DNA of 64,000 nt, from positions 42,648,338 to 42,712,337 of the forward strand of contig NC_060059.1 in assembly GCF_020283565.1 (NCBI RefSeq), written 5' to 3'. Under the pieces are notes generated by a model, which saw only the letters and a program-made list of their open reading frames with translations, had not been told where the DNA came from and did not search any database. This DNA is from Trifolium pratense. Taxonomy: Eukaryota; Streptophyta; Magnoliopsida; Fabales; Fabaceae. Shown piece by piece: positions 37,099 through 49,392 of this stretch (position 1 is the stretch's first letter; every line of letters begins with the position of its first letter). Made by a program: the position numbers and the translations under genes.

Positions 37099-38373
37099 TT
37101 AACCCCTAACCGGTTTCTGAAGAACAGCCGACAACACTACTTCGGGTTTGCCTGATCCAACAATATCAACTTTCTCGCCCACAACCCATTTCAATTTCTT
37201 ATATCCAAACCTTTCAATCAACCTTGTTAAAGTTTGTTTCTTCTCTTCACTAACACAAAAGAAATTATCAAGCCAAAGCAAACCACCGGCCCGCAAAACT
37301 CGGTCGATATCAAACATTAAAAACTCCAACCCTTCTGCCTTCCCTCCTCCAACATCCAATGAACTTGAAGCATGAATCAAATCAAACACATTGTCATAAA
37401 ATGGAAACCTATGATCTAAGCTCAAGTAAAGCGGAAAAAGTCCTCTTGCAGCAATGAATTCGCTAAATGGTGCATCGACATTAAGAGTATTCGTAATCAC
37501 AGTAACATTTCTATCAAACATTCTAGCGGCAAAAGAACCAGAACCACCACCAATATCAAACCCTATTCTAATTCCACCATTTCCTAATGCTAAAACATCA
37601 TCAATCAAGAAATCATTTTTACTTTTTGCCTTAACAAATTTCTGATTTTCATTTCCACCACTAACCAAATCAAAACAATTAACACAATCTCTACTCAATT
37701 TCTTACCTTTCAAACACTCAAAACTCTTACAATTCAAACCATTCCAATTAAATGTGTTATTACCAAGAGGCTTCCAAAGAGAATTAGGAAAAGGAAAAAA
37801 ACCTAATTTTGAAACAGTTTTAGAAAAACACCTTCTTCTAGGTAATGGCTCACACCCTTTTAAGATCAGTTTCTGTGCTACACTCCAATCATCAGGACAA
37901 GTTCCAGAAACCTTGTAACTCATGAATTGAGACAACAAGTCTGAATTTTTCTCACATGAATGACCAACAGATGGAACCATTTCAGTGATCCCAGTTCTTG
38001 AATCTTTGCCAAGTGGAAGCTGGTGGTGTTGGAGGAAGATTTTGAGCTCATCTGCAATGTTGGGTCTTGAAAGATCAAATCTTTCATAACCAAGAAGCTG
38101 TTTTTCCATCTGGGCTAGTTTCTTTTGTGACAAATCGATCTCTCTGAGTATGAGTGAGACTTGTTCTGAGACAAGAGAGATGTTTTTGTTGTGTACAAGG
38201 TTGTTGTTATTGTTGTTGGTGTGGTTTTTTGAGGAAGATGTGAAAGCATAAAGAGCAAAGAGATTTGTTGTGATAACACAGAAAATCATGAGAATGTTAA
38301 CAGCTGAAGAACATAGTGATGCTCTTTTGAATCTTGCTGTTCCATCTCCAATTTTCAGAGAAACTGAACCCAT
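37099..38373 (-). CDS. Membrane-anchored methyltransferase-like protein (At1g29790 type)
   Basis: Single-exon gene for 424 residues. A short basic N-terminus is followed by one hydrophobic segment at about residues 23-45 (AVNILMIFCVITTNLFALYA), which predicts a type II signal-anchored protein of the Golgi/endomembrane system. A variable stem follows, then a Cys-containing region (CPDDW, CEPLPRRRC), then a class I SAM-dependent methyltransferase fold with the glycine-rich motif I IGFDIGGGSGSFAARM near residue 271, SLDHRFPFYDNVFDLIHA and LRAGGLLWLDNFF. Family members are annotated as probable methyltransferases in plants; the substrate is unknown. The start at 38373 is the first Met and directly precedes the anchor. 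No frameshift or missing motif was seen, so the gene looks intact. Confidence 0.92.
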   Translation of the reverse strand: MGSVSLKIGDGTARFKRASLCSSAVNILMIFCVITTNLFALYAFTSSSKNHTNNNNNNLVHNKNISLVSEQVSLILREIDLSQKKLAQMEKQLLGYERFDLSRPNIADELKIFLQHHQLPLGKDSRTGITEMVPSVGHSCEKNSDLLSQFMSYKVSGTCPDDWSVAQKLILKGCEPLPRRRCFSKTVSKLGFFPFPNSLWKPLGNNTFNWNGLNCKSFECLKGKKLSRDCVNCFDLVSGGNENQKFVKAKSKNDFLIDDVLALGNGGIRIGFDIGGGSGSFAARMFDRNVTVITNTLNVDAPFSEFIAARGLFPLYLSLDHRFPFYDNVFDLIHASSSLDVGGGKAEGLEFLMFDIDRVLRAGGLLWLDNFFCVSEEKKQTLTRLIERFGYKKLKWVVGEKVDIVGSGKPEVVLSAVLQKPVRG

Positions 38374-40915
38374 TTTTGTGAAAATTAATGAATCAGTGAG
38401 ATTTGAAGTGAAGTTGTAGTAGTAGTACTAGATTTGGATGAGTGAGTGAGTAAGAAAAGCTTGGTTTCAAAGAAACCAACTCTGTTGGAACCATGTGTCG
38501 GCTGTGTTTGTAACATTTTCCATGTTACTTTAACTATTGTGTGTTGTAAATAATGTCTTGTTTCTGATTCTGTTAATTAGAAATTAAACTACTGTCTGTT
38601 AATGTAACTTTCTAAACACTGATTAAGAGATCTAAGATCAACTTGGAATTTTTTTTTTAATCAACTTGGAATTTTTTATGTGCAGAAAAATATAACAGTT
38701 GTCATGTGTATGTATTATTTAATAAATGTTAGGTGGAAAAAATAGTACAAGTCCAACACTTGCAATAAAAGTGAATTGTTTTATAAGGGTGAATGTTATG
38801 TATGATATTAATTATGTGAATTTATGAAAGTTGAAAAAATTCAGTTAAAGACAAAATACAATAACAATAATTATTGAAGACCCCTCTTTTTAGGGATAAG
38901 AAAACTTTTAGTATTGTTTTTTTTTTCTTTTTTGACAAATGAAGTTGCCAAAAGCTTCCTTTAAAAAAATCATTATTGAAGAAGAACCCTCTATTTAGGG
39001 AGGGAAAGTTTTATTATTTTCTTTATGACAAATGTTAATTTATGTTATTTTTGTCCTTATCTATCAAACAACGTGATTTTGAATTTGCTCTCAGAAACCT
39101 GTTAAAGTTCTCTACACAAGAAAATCATAATATTAAGAGCTAATGATTTTTCGAAGATCTTTATTTTTGCCATATTTATTGTAAAGAACTTTATGCCATA
39201 AATCTATTAGAATTGTGAATCACGAAAAAGTTTTATTTATTTATTGGCAAAGAAAGATTTTGGTGATTATTCAAAAACTAATATTTGGAATGATTTTCAA
39301 GTAGTATTTCCCTAAAATAATTTTCAACTGAAAATGTATTTTTCTAAAATAATAAATACAATAAATTAATATATAAGTTATTGTAAAATATTTTTTTATT
39401 TAAAAATGTATTCCGTTTATTTTATTTTCTTTCATTAAAGAATAATAATTTAAGATATCACTCATTAAATATAACCCAAATTAAAGTATGTTCAATTGAC
39501 TATTTTGGGGAGTGTGTTTTGCGATAGTGAACGATTACGTTACATCAAGAACCAATGCAAATAATATTGAGACGTAAAGGTCAAGTCTTTGTCAAATTAT
39601 TACAACAATTATTGACGCCTTTTTAAAAGGGAAGCACTTGTCTACCTAAACACTTCCTATTAGATTAAGTGTTACAAAGTTGAAATAAGATGTACTACTC
39701 CGTCATAAGCAAAAGTTAGTCAATAAAAATGAATGTATTTGTTCTAAATTTTTAATCAAATACATCAAGTTTTTTTGATTTGTTTTCTTATATTTTAGGA
39801 CGGAGAGAGTACCTATATTTGGTGCTCGACACGCCTCATATATGATTTTTTTTTTTTGTACTTGTACATGAAGTGACAATTACCATAAAAAAAGCCACAG
39901 GTATTTACTTATTAATATTGACATTTGTCAGGTGGACTTACAAACCAAATATGATTACTTGAAATAAACTAATTAATCTTAAATTCAAAACATAAAGTGA
40001 CACTTGTTTTATGACATTTATTTTTCTAATGTGATGCTCATTACAGTAAGGAGGAAGTATTATGATTATTATTACAGTATTTTTTTTAATTTGTACGCAT
40101 CATGTTTGTCTTCAGACACATTATGTGATGAATGATGATGTAGTTTTTAAAACCTTATCATGCAAAAAATCCTAATACAAAACTCTTCCATTTTTTCTGT
40201 GATCACTTTTTGTACCCTGAGTAATGCTTTACATAAAACCAGTCTTATTATCTCATGTGTGGACAATGATCAGATCAACTAAGATCATGTAGAAATAACA
40301 AAAAATACAAGCTTGAAGGTTAATACAAAAGCTACTTGCTTTTAAAAAAGAAAGAAAAATCTTGTCATTTTTCATGTCCATCAAATACTTTTAATTTCTG
40401 AATTTCAAGAAGTCGGAAAATTTTCTTTATATCCATGGCTTTTGGAAGTAAGTGGGATTTGAATTTGAAGCCATTGACTTGAATCAAATTTTTAAAAAAT
40501 CCCAATGCTACAGGGGTCAAGATAAAGTATATTGGGGAGCTGCACCTAAGAAGCTTGGCCTGGGTTTAAGATAGTATAGCATGGCTTAGCTGAGACACAT
40601 TGAAGGATAGATATGGAATGCGCAAGACCTCTATATAGCATACCATATAATAAAGATGTACTTCGATATTTCAGCTGTCCCCTCCTTCAGGTCTTTCCTA
40701 AAACCCTCTTTTGTAGTTGTTCTAAATCTAAACAATCAAATAGATTGAATGTTTTCCTTCACAACTTAAAATCATGAAAATGTCGTTATCCTCCCTAAAT
40801 GTGAAGGATTTATTATACAGCAGTAACAGTTAGAAGTGTAAAATCTCTTGAAAAATCTTTAAGTTGTCCTTTTAACAAATCACCATGACATACAATAGAT
40901 GCACATTGGATCAGG
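38374..40915. other. Intergenic region upstream of the methyltransferase gene
   Basis: AT-rich; the first few hundred bases should include the promoter of the minus-strand gene. Apart from the Stowaway-like element at 39695-39810 I see no gene or clear repeat. Confidence 0.5.
39695..39810. mobile_element. Short Stowaway MITE
   Basis: About 116 bp with ends CTACTCCGTC... and ...GGACGGAGAGAG beside TA on both sides. Inner parts (AAATACATCAAG, TTGATTTG) match Stowaway-type sequence elsewhere in the window. Confidence 0.7.
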
Positions 40916-41746
40916 GGATTGTGTGACTTTGTGGCGCCAAAGTCACGACGGTGACTTTTACTCATTTCAAAACATTGGATTAATATTATGGATCAGAGAG
41001 TGCCACGTATCCTCACTTTTTTTTTTTTTATAAAAAAATACCACACACTGATTTCCTTCTTGCACCGGTGAAAAGGAGATGCTTCCTTTGTTGCAAACTA
41101 CTTCACTTTTTCAAGCATCATTGCTCATCATAGCATCATTGCTTACCATCAGCCCCACAAATATGTTTGTTGTGGAGCACTCACGAAGTGGACAAAGAGG
41201 AAAAAAACAGAGTGATGAGAAAGATTTTTGGCTTTAAGCTTTAGCCAGTAGTTTAACCTTCCTTCAATTTTTGCTAGTGAAAAAGATTTCAAATTGTGAT
41301 TTACAAGAGTGATGAGATTTCTTCTAGCTGATCTGCCTACAGCCTACCCTCTATCATGAACACTGAACAGAGTGAGAGCACATATGTTGCCATGTGTGTA
41401 AATGTCATTTTTGCAACTTCAGCTTCTGCAAGATGAAAGCAAATATGAGTCAATGACGAAAGCAGGATAGGGGGGCAATGTCGGTTGTGTATGCAGAAGT
41501 GATGGTTGGATTTGATGTCCATGGCGATGGTCTGAGTCAACAATGTTGGTTCGATGGTGGTTTACAATGGTGTGGTAGGGAGAAGATGGATATCAGTATA
41601 TCAAACAGCATGTGATTTTTTCTGTCTTTTAATTTTTATTTTAAAAAGGTAAGGACACGTGGCACTGTCTGATGCATAAGATTGGTCCAATGTTTTGAAA
41701 CGAGTGAAAGGCACCGTGACTTTGGCGCCACAAAGTCACAAAATCC
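40916..41746. mobile_element. 831-bp element with roughly 100-bp terminal inverted repeats
   Basis: The left end GGATTGTGTGACTTTGTGGC and the complement of the right end GGATTTTGTGACTTTGTGGC begin arms that continue through GCGCCAAAGTCACG, TTTCAAAACATTGGA and GTGCCACGT. Flanks share only GATCA, so the target duplication is uncertain. Long arms without transposase fit a non-autonomous Mutator-like or foldback element; its inner ORFs are short and unlike known proteins. Confidence 0.78.
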
Positions 41747-42499
41747 AGATCACACTGCAGTTAAGCACAAAGTAGACTAAACTATGGACATTACATACTA
41801 ACGAAAGTATTTAAAAGAAACATTGAAAACATATCCTTCCAATACACAAGGATAACCTTTGAGGATATAAATCTACATCACGAGACTTCACAAATATTAA
41901 TTAGTATTTTCTTCCAGCCTAACATTAAACTGACTGCCACGAGATATAATTAACAGCTGTTAAAAATAAAGATCTTGATTCTTTTCAAATAGATCAGCAG
42001 TATAAATCTCAACCCTGCTAAAAGTATGTTCTAAATGTTTTACATGTTTTCTCAATACCTGTTGAGACTAGGCTCTGTAATATAACGACTTGTCTTTCCC
42101 TAAAGTGAAAAGTCCTTCCCTGTTCCCACTCTGTGTTTTCTTTAGTTAAGCAGAATAGATAATGAAAACAGAAACATCTCAACCATATCAAAACCAATAT
42201 ACTAATAGCTTAATTAAAAGCATGATATTCATTGTATTGACAAATGAATAGTTTCATTGCATAAAAACGGTTTAAAGTACCACCCAAATAACAGACCATT
42301 TACTGCAGTTCAGGACAGATTTGCTTCACTAACAGTGAGCAAATATGATGCGGGCAGATTCAAGAAACCGGAATTTGGATATTCTTGCCGCAGTGTTTAA
42401 TGAGAGCAGGAAGCATCATCCACATCCCTCTAATGCAACACTACACATCAGCGTATTATATCTACCTTAATTATTTCCCATCAGCTGCTGAATTAGCAG

Positions 42500-43640
42500 T
42501 CCCAGGGGACTGGAATTTACTGTGGAGTCTCCAAATTCCTCCTAAAACTAAATAATTTCTTTGAAGGCTTTGATGTAGCGTACTTCCAACAAGAACCAGA
42601 CTACACAGTAGTGGAGTTTCATGCAATAGCATGTCCGTCCACATGTGTCAGATGCAAGCCCAGTGAGGAAACTTGCTTCCATTTAATGCTGTCATGCAGT
42701 GCTGCCAGGACAGTTTGGCAGAAAATTAATGTGGCCAAAGATATTGCCTATAGGCTTGCAAACAATTAAGATTTTAGCCTATTTCTTTTTGAACCTGATG
42801 AAAAGCTTTACAAAGGACGAGCGAAATCTATTTGCTGTGTTTATGGAGCATTTGGAAAGCCAGGAATGGATGTCATTGGAATAATAAAATAGAAGGAGTG
42901 CAAGGACCACTCTCTTTCCAACACTCTTAACACAGACTTTTTATTGGGTGAAATCCATGTGAGTTCCACATATTGGAAATGGGTCCAAAGTGGTGGGACC
43001 CATATGGGTTTAGCTCAATAAGAAAATGCGTTAGAGACAGGGTTGGAAAGAGAGTGTTCCTAGCACTCCTCATAAAACAGAATATGCAGATACTATTATA
43101 ACTCGTGCTACTGCAGTCCTATATTCGAGGACTTGGACACACGAAGCAGTGAATCCGTATGGCCCCAATGCGGACCAGCATGATATTCATTGGAATAACC
43201 ACCGCTTGGTTACTTGAAATGTAACTTGGATTTTGCAACATTAAAGCAGCAGGAAAAGGTAGGTTTTACAGCTGTTGTTAGGGACTATGATGATGTATTC
43301 AGTATGGCACACGCATCCTGGTCTTCGAGTCATTTGGAACCTGACAAAGGCGAGGCTACGGACCTTCTACTCCCTCTAGAATGGATGCAAGAGTGGGACG
43401 CCATTCATAGTAATAGGACTCATATTTCAGGATTTGGAATAATAATCCTCCTTTGTAAGCATTTCCTATCAAACCACAAATTTTAAAGTGGTTTATGCTA
43501 GGAGGCAAACGAACATGGTGGCGGCTCATCACTTAGCGAGAGCTTTCATTTCATATGCCAGTCCCCATCTTTTTTATGATCCTCATGTAATGGGTGATAG
43601 TTTATGTATGAAACATAAAATCTAGTCTGGCTTTTACTGA
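42500..43640 (+). pseudogene. Degenerate LINE fragment (zf-RVT and RNase H regions)
   Basis: Translated across several frames, 42505-42890 resembles the zinc-binding region that follows reverse transcriptase in plant LINEs (LLWSLQIPPKTK, CVRCKPSEETCFHLMLSC). After a MITE insertion, 43215-43600 resembles the plant-type RNase H domain (KVGFTAVVRDYDDVFSMAHA, GEATDLLLPLEWMQEW, RRQTNMVAAHHLARAF, YASPHLF). Stops and frameshifts are frequent, so it is a relic. Only the 3' part of the element is present. Confidence 0.72.
42893..43071. mobile_element. Mutator-like MITE inside the LINE relic
   Basis: A 179-bp insertion with ends AAGGAGTGCAAGGACCACTC and ...GTTCCTAGCACTCCTC as inverted repeats (CTCTCTTTCCAAC shared in both arms), flanked by ATAAAATAG (42884-42892) and ATAAAACAG (43072-43080). 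Confidence 0.8.
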
Positions 43641-44663
43641 AAAAAAAGGTTTACAGTAGTTTGAAGTGAAAACTACAACACATTCTCTGTTAAATTGTTA
43701 ATGGAGTCATTTAACAGATTGATGTGGTTCCAATGAACATTTGATAAAGTTAATGTTTTATTTTTTTGCATATTAGTAAAGTTCAGTGGGGGTTTTAATT
43801 TTTTAAAACCTTGGGCGAGATAAGACATTAGCCATGGTGGGCATTTTGCATTTGCCCCAAACTAAATGAGGTAAATTACATACTAGCTTAAAATACATAC
43901 TAACTTAAAACTTAGCTTTCTCTAGATTCTCAACTATGTAAAATCAGTTCCTTTCTGAAATTAGTTTAGTTATCCTCTTTCAAACTTCTAGACATATCCT
44001 TAACACAGTGCCCAAAACCGAGGAATATAAATTACATTTGATCACTACAAGGACTCATAAGAGAATGTGAAAAACAAAAATACCTTCCAAACTATTTCAA
44101 ATGAATTGCTATCAACAGCATCAAAGATTACTTCAACAGATTGCAAGGATTTGGAACAAGAATATGAACAGGGGAAGGTGAGGGGATGTCATCAACTGCT
44201 TGTGTCGGTGGAAATTCAAAGCAAAGATACACCATAGTTGATTTAGACGCATAAGACAAAGTTACAAACCCCCTGCATAAAGCATACAGACACGTGCATA
44301 AAACACACAATAATATAAACTGCTTTGTCCACTTGATACACAACTCTGAAAACTCCTAAGTAGTGAATTCTATCAAAATCACAAGGCAGAAACACAGACT
44401 TGTGTATCAAATAGACTTTCTGGCCAGGTGTAATTGGTGGGTGGGAGGGATGGGGATTAACTAAAGGTCAGTCAAAAAATTAAGATTGTATATTCAAAAT
44501 GAAATTTTATGCATCATAAATTAAGTTTTACTAGCAACACCGGCAAAAAATACATCCAAAATTCCATTTAACTCGTAAACGTAAGGAGAAAACTTACATT
44601 TAAAACTAAATCCAACATAAATTGTATCCACAACCTCGTATTAAGAGAAACTGAGAAAGCATA
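43641..44663. other. Intergenic region downstream of the helicase gene
   Basis: No gene recognised; the helicase 3' UTR is expected in the right part, since that gene ends at 44664 on the minus strand. Confidence 0.5.
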
Positions 44664-47600
44664 TCATGCACGGCGTTTACTCAAACGCCATGAATTTGGC
44701 TCATGGTATCTATCATAAAGTGGTTCAATACGCTCTTGCCGCTTCCGTTTGCTCATCTTTGTAGGATCTGCCACTTTAAAGAATCTTGGAGCCAATTCAA
44801 CAAGCCACTTGGGGTCTATGACTGTGACCTCACGCATATATTCCTTAGTTGTCATTACAAGCTCATGGTATATGACCCAGTCTGGCTGCCTCTGGAACAA
44901 AGCTGAGCTTGGATGAATATATACAGGCTGATTCTCAACTAGTGTTCTGTAACCTTCCTGTGGGTCCTTTCTAGCTGCATGAAAAAAGAACCCTGCAGTG
45001 ATAGCCTTCCTAATCTTGGTGAAGTTTTTTCCAGCACTCACAACATCCAATTTGTACCTGAATATCAGTGTTGATGATTTAGAGTACAATTTAATCTGAC
45101 TAAATGATAATTCACAAGACTAATGTCATCATAAATTCATAATAACTATAAACCCACACAATCACAGCAAAATGTTGGTTACAATAATGAGAAGAATTTT
45201 CCCTTTTCATTATATATCAAATATAATATTTAAAAACAAGTGCATCGGTAAAATCATTAAGAGTCTAAAACTTTGCGCAAACTAAATATATTAAGCTGAA
45301 GGGGAGCCTTGACAATGACACAAGGGTTGAAGTCATTGCTGTGACAAAAAGGTCATGGGATTTAGTTGTGAAATTAGCCTCTTGCAAACGCTTAGCAAAT
45401 GCAAGGCTGTTTATAATCTCTGAAGCACCCGTACACCAAAAATGGCCTATTAGAGGTATGTACCATGTACAGATACACATATGGTGCATTGTTTTAAGGT
45501 AGATAGCTTATTTTGTATGTATATGCAAATTTCCAAACATGTTTGGTGGTTACTTGTGATAAACTAGAAGTCATGGTTCCACAAGTTACTTGAATATGGA
45601 AAACAAACAGATGAGATGAAGTCTTCTGTTGATAATAAAACTAGCATTTGAGATAGTCTAACTAAAGACACCAAGAGAATAGACCTTAAGATCTTTTAAA
45701 ATAATAACCCTTTTAACTGGTGTGTCATACTTTCCTTAGCTTGACAGGGAAATGAAAAAAGAAATCAACCCAAAAGGACTATGAAAACAAATAAAAATAA
45801 TAGAAGACATATCTTTCTAACAAAATAGAAGACATGTATTACTGATGTAACGTAAATAATCTGGCACAGAAGACACTTAATGACGGATGCTTAAAAATAT
45901 GACACTTAATGATTCAAAAGATAAGATAATAATAGCTATATAGCTTAAGCTCTGTATAACTAACTATGGCATGCAATATGTTCCCTTCTTATAGTTTAGT
46001 TAATAATTCACAAGAGAAGTATATATAATAAAATTCAGCTTTTGCAAATGAAATATCATGTCCTTTATTACCTAGGACTATAACTCCTTGCCACATAGCT
46101 TCCCATGGCATTATTGTATAAAACTAAAAAAACAAATGAATAGAACAGAACAAAGAAACCAAAGCAAGCAAAATATTAGAAGATATATAAATAGGTAGAT
46201 ATCTTACTTATCCATGATGGTGAGAAGCTGTTTCCTTACATCCTGTGCTCTTCTCAAGGACCGAGATTGAACAAAATTCTCAAAACACCAGGGTCCAGAA
46301 AAGTTTTTATTTTTCCAGGATTCATAAACAGCAAGTAGTGTGAGATGGTCACCCTCTGGCTGGAAAAACCTTGCCCTTTTCTGATCTGCTTGGGCTTGTT
46401 TCTCCCTAGGCCTGTAAAAAATGTTGCCAGTCTGGATCATGGCAATTATCGTCAAAATCTCATCACTGCATCCAAGGTCTACACTGGCAAGCAACATCTT
46501 GGATAGTGGCGGATCCAAAGGAAACTCGGCCATTTTCCTCCCCAGTTTGGTTAGAAGACCCTCTTCATCCAATGCTCCAAGACTGTAAAGCTGCTCCATG
46601 GCGGAAATAAGTGCTTGGGGTGATGGTGGATCCATAAAATCAAATGACAGAAGATCATTTATGCCCATGGCTTTCATGCTAAGAGTAGTCATGCCCAAAT
46701 TTATCCTTTGAATCTCTGGAATAGAAGTAGGAGACATCTCATTCCTATATGCACTCTCAGTATAGAGTCGATAACACTTTCCAGGTCCAGTACGCCCTGC
46801 ACGTCCAGCTCTTTGTTTGGCAGACGCTTGTGATATCGGAGTTATCACCAAGGAATCAAGACCTTGCTTCGGGTTATAAACATTTTGCTTAGCAAACCCC
46901 GGATCAATAACATAAAATATCCCATCAATAGTCAAAGAAGCCTCGGCAATGTTTGTAGCCACAACCACTTTCCTTTTCCCAGGAGGAGCAGGATCGAATA
47001 TCCTAGATTGCATTTCACTGGGAAGAGCACTATAAACAGGTAAAATGATCAGCTCCGGGACATTCTTACCTAATCCTTTCATTCTCTCATAGAGAGACTG
47101 GCAAGCAAAATCAATCTCCTCCTGACCAGTTAAGAAGAGAAGAATGTCTCCTTCAGGTTCTGTCAAGTGGATCTGTAGGACAGTGATCAAAGAAGCATCC
47201 AAGTAATCACTTTCTGGCTGTTTAGTATAAAGTATCTCCACAGGAAAAGTTCTCCCAGGAATTGTGAAAATGTTACAGTTAAAGAAATATCCTGAAAACT
47301 TTTCAGCATCAAGAGTAGCAGATGTGACAATCAATCGCAACTCAGGCCTCCGCTTCACCAGCTGCTTCAGCAGTCCGAAAAGAACATCTGTATGAATTGT
47401 TCTCTCATGGGCTTCATCAAGCATTATAACAGAATACTGTGACAGATTCTCATCTACCAATATTTCTCTAAGAAGCATACCATCAGTCATGTACTTGATT
47501 ACAGTGTCAGGTCCAGTGCAATCCTCAAACCGAATAGCATAACCAACTTCCTCTCCTAATCTACACCCAAACTCTTCTGCAACTCTCTTTGCAACTGACA

Positions 47601-49392
47601 TTGCAGCCACCCTACGGGGTTGAGTACATCCAATTTTACCTCTTGTGGTGTAACCCGCTTCAGCAAGATATTGTGTGACCTGAGTAGTCTTACCCGAACC
47701 AGTTTCACCAATCACAACCAAGACCTGATTATCATGGACAGCCTGGATCAATTCTTTCTTTAACTTGTAAATTGGCAAACTCTGCCTCTGTTCCTGAATA
47801 GAAAGCTTTGACCTTTGCCCAAAAGTAATGGTTTTCCCATAGGCATCCTTCTTCCATTCTGGCATATCATAGGCCGACAAACCAACCCCCCTCAACTCCT
47901 GAGCAAGATGCCTTTCACCTGACTCTGGCATAGGATCTTCCCAAGGACGATTGAGATCCTTTGGAATTGAATCAAGCATGGTACGCTGCTGCTGTTCTCT
48001 TACTTCCCTGCGCTCCTTTATAAGCGCAGACTGGAGTGCAGCCGCACGACCCAGAGAACCTTCTGGATTCTTAAAGATCTTAACAGGAGACATATCCATC
48101 GAGTATCTGCTCTGCCCTTGCAAGAAGGCCGGTTCATCCTCATTCATCTCAATCTCAAGCTCTTCCTCAGCACCTTCTTCTTGGTACATCACTCCATCTC
48201 CTTCATCATCATAAGTTGGATACTCCGAAACACTCAAAACCCCCGAAGCAATCAACTGTTTCGCTTCCCACCTCTCAGGAGAGCTCATTCTCTTCAACGG
48301 CCTGCGAGAAGAACCAACATCATCCTCCTCCACAATCCTAATCCCAGAAAGCCCTGTTCTAGTCACCGGCCCATCTTTTGAATCTTGTGGATTCGTCCGA
48401 AAAGCTTCCTCCTCCGAGCTCTTCTTCAACGGAAGAAGATCCTTCCCACTATGCTGATCAACATCCCTCATGGAAAGACTCAACTTCGAACCAGAAACTG
48501 AAATCACCTTCACATAAACCTGTTGATCCCTTTTAACAACCTCTTTAGCATTAACAATCTTCCTAGTGGCCATCTGAGAAACATGAACCAAACCCTCCTT
48601 CCCTCTAAACTCATCCAACTGAACAAAACACCCAGTATCCATCACCCTGGAAATTCTTCCTTTATAAACCATATACAACTCCGGTTCACCAGTACTACCA
48701 CGCCTCGAATCTCTTTCTCTCCTCCCTTTCTCATCACCATTCTCCTCCTTTTCATTTCCATACTCTTCATGCTCATCTCTCCTTCGCCTCTCATATCGAT
48801 CCCGATCCCTATCTCTATCATTATTCCCCCTTCTATCATCTCTTTCACGCCTATCTCTGTCTCTATCATTCCCTCTTCTATAATCCCTTTTATCATCTCT
48901 ATCATACCTATCTCTATCTCTGTCTCTATGCCTATCTCTTCTATCTCTATCTCTATAACCATCATCATCTTCATACCTGTCAATTGGTGGTTCCTTTTGC
49001 TTCTGTTTCTCTCTAGCTTCAATTTCAATCTCTTCCCGAAGCTCCTTAGCACGATCCCTGTCATCTGAAATAGCCAAAGCCTTGAACTTCGTCTTCGAAT
49101 TAGAACTCTTCTCATTCTGAATCTCTTTCTCCTTCTTAGGTTTTGGAGGAAGAATAGCGTGGATTATAGTGAGTAGAGTTCTGACGAAATAATCCGGCAT
49201 TTCCGCACCGTTCTCTTTCAATTTAGCGTCGAATTCTTCAACAGACTCAGATGAGTGACCTAAGTCGGTAATGAACTCGGCGAGAACCTTGTCGCCGGTG
49301 CCGGTGTGAGATTCTAACTCAGTACATACCTTAGATACAAGAGAAAGATACTCCAATTTCTTCAATCCATCTTGTGGAATTTCTGAACCCAT
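44664..49392 (-). CDS. DEAH5: DEAH-box pre-mRNA splicing helicase, Prp22/DHX8 type (DEAH5 orthologue)
   Basis: ATP-dependent RNA helicase that releases spliced mRNA from the spliceosome (family knowledge). Two exons, 49392-46208 and 45057-44664, with a 1150-bp GT-AG intron; 3579 nt give 1192 residues against about 1168 in Arabidopsis. A conserved N-terminus ([15 protein letters not shown]) is followed by an Arg/Asp repeat region at about 150-230, an S1 RNA-binding domain from about 235 ([16 protein letters not shown]), Walker [11 protein letters not shown] near 562, DEAH near 657, SAT near 690, [16 protein letters not shown] near 859, then helicase-associated regions and the C-terminus [12 protein letters not shown]. 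The start at 49392 gives [17 protein letters not shown]; an in-frame Met seven codons upstream is less likely by family length. All key motifs are present, so the gene appears functional. Confidence 0.97.

Noticed and set aside
48523..49115. Long Ile/Ser-rich and Glu/Ile-rich ORFs overlapping the helicase
   Set aside because: Shadows of the Arg/Asp-coding repeat region in other frames.
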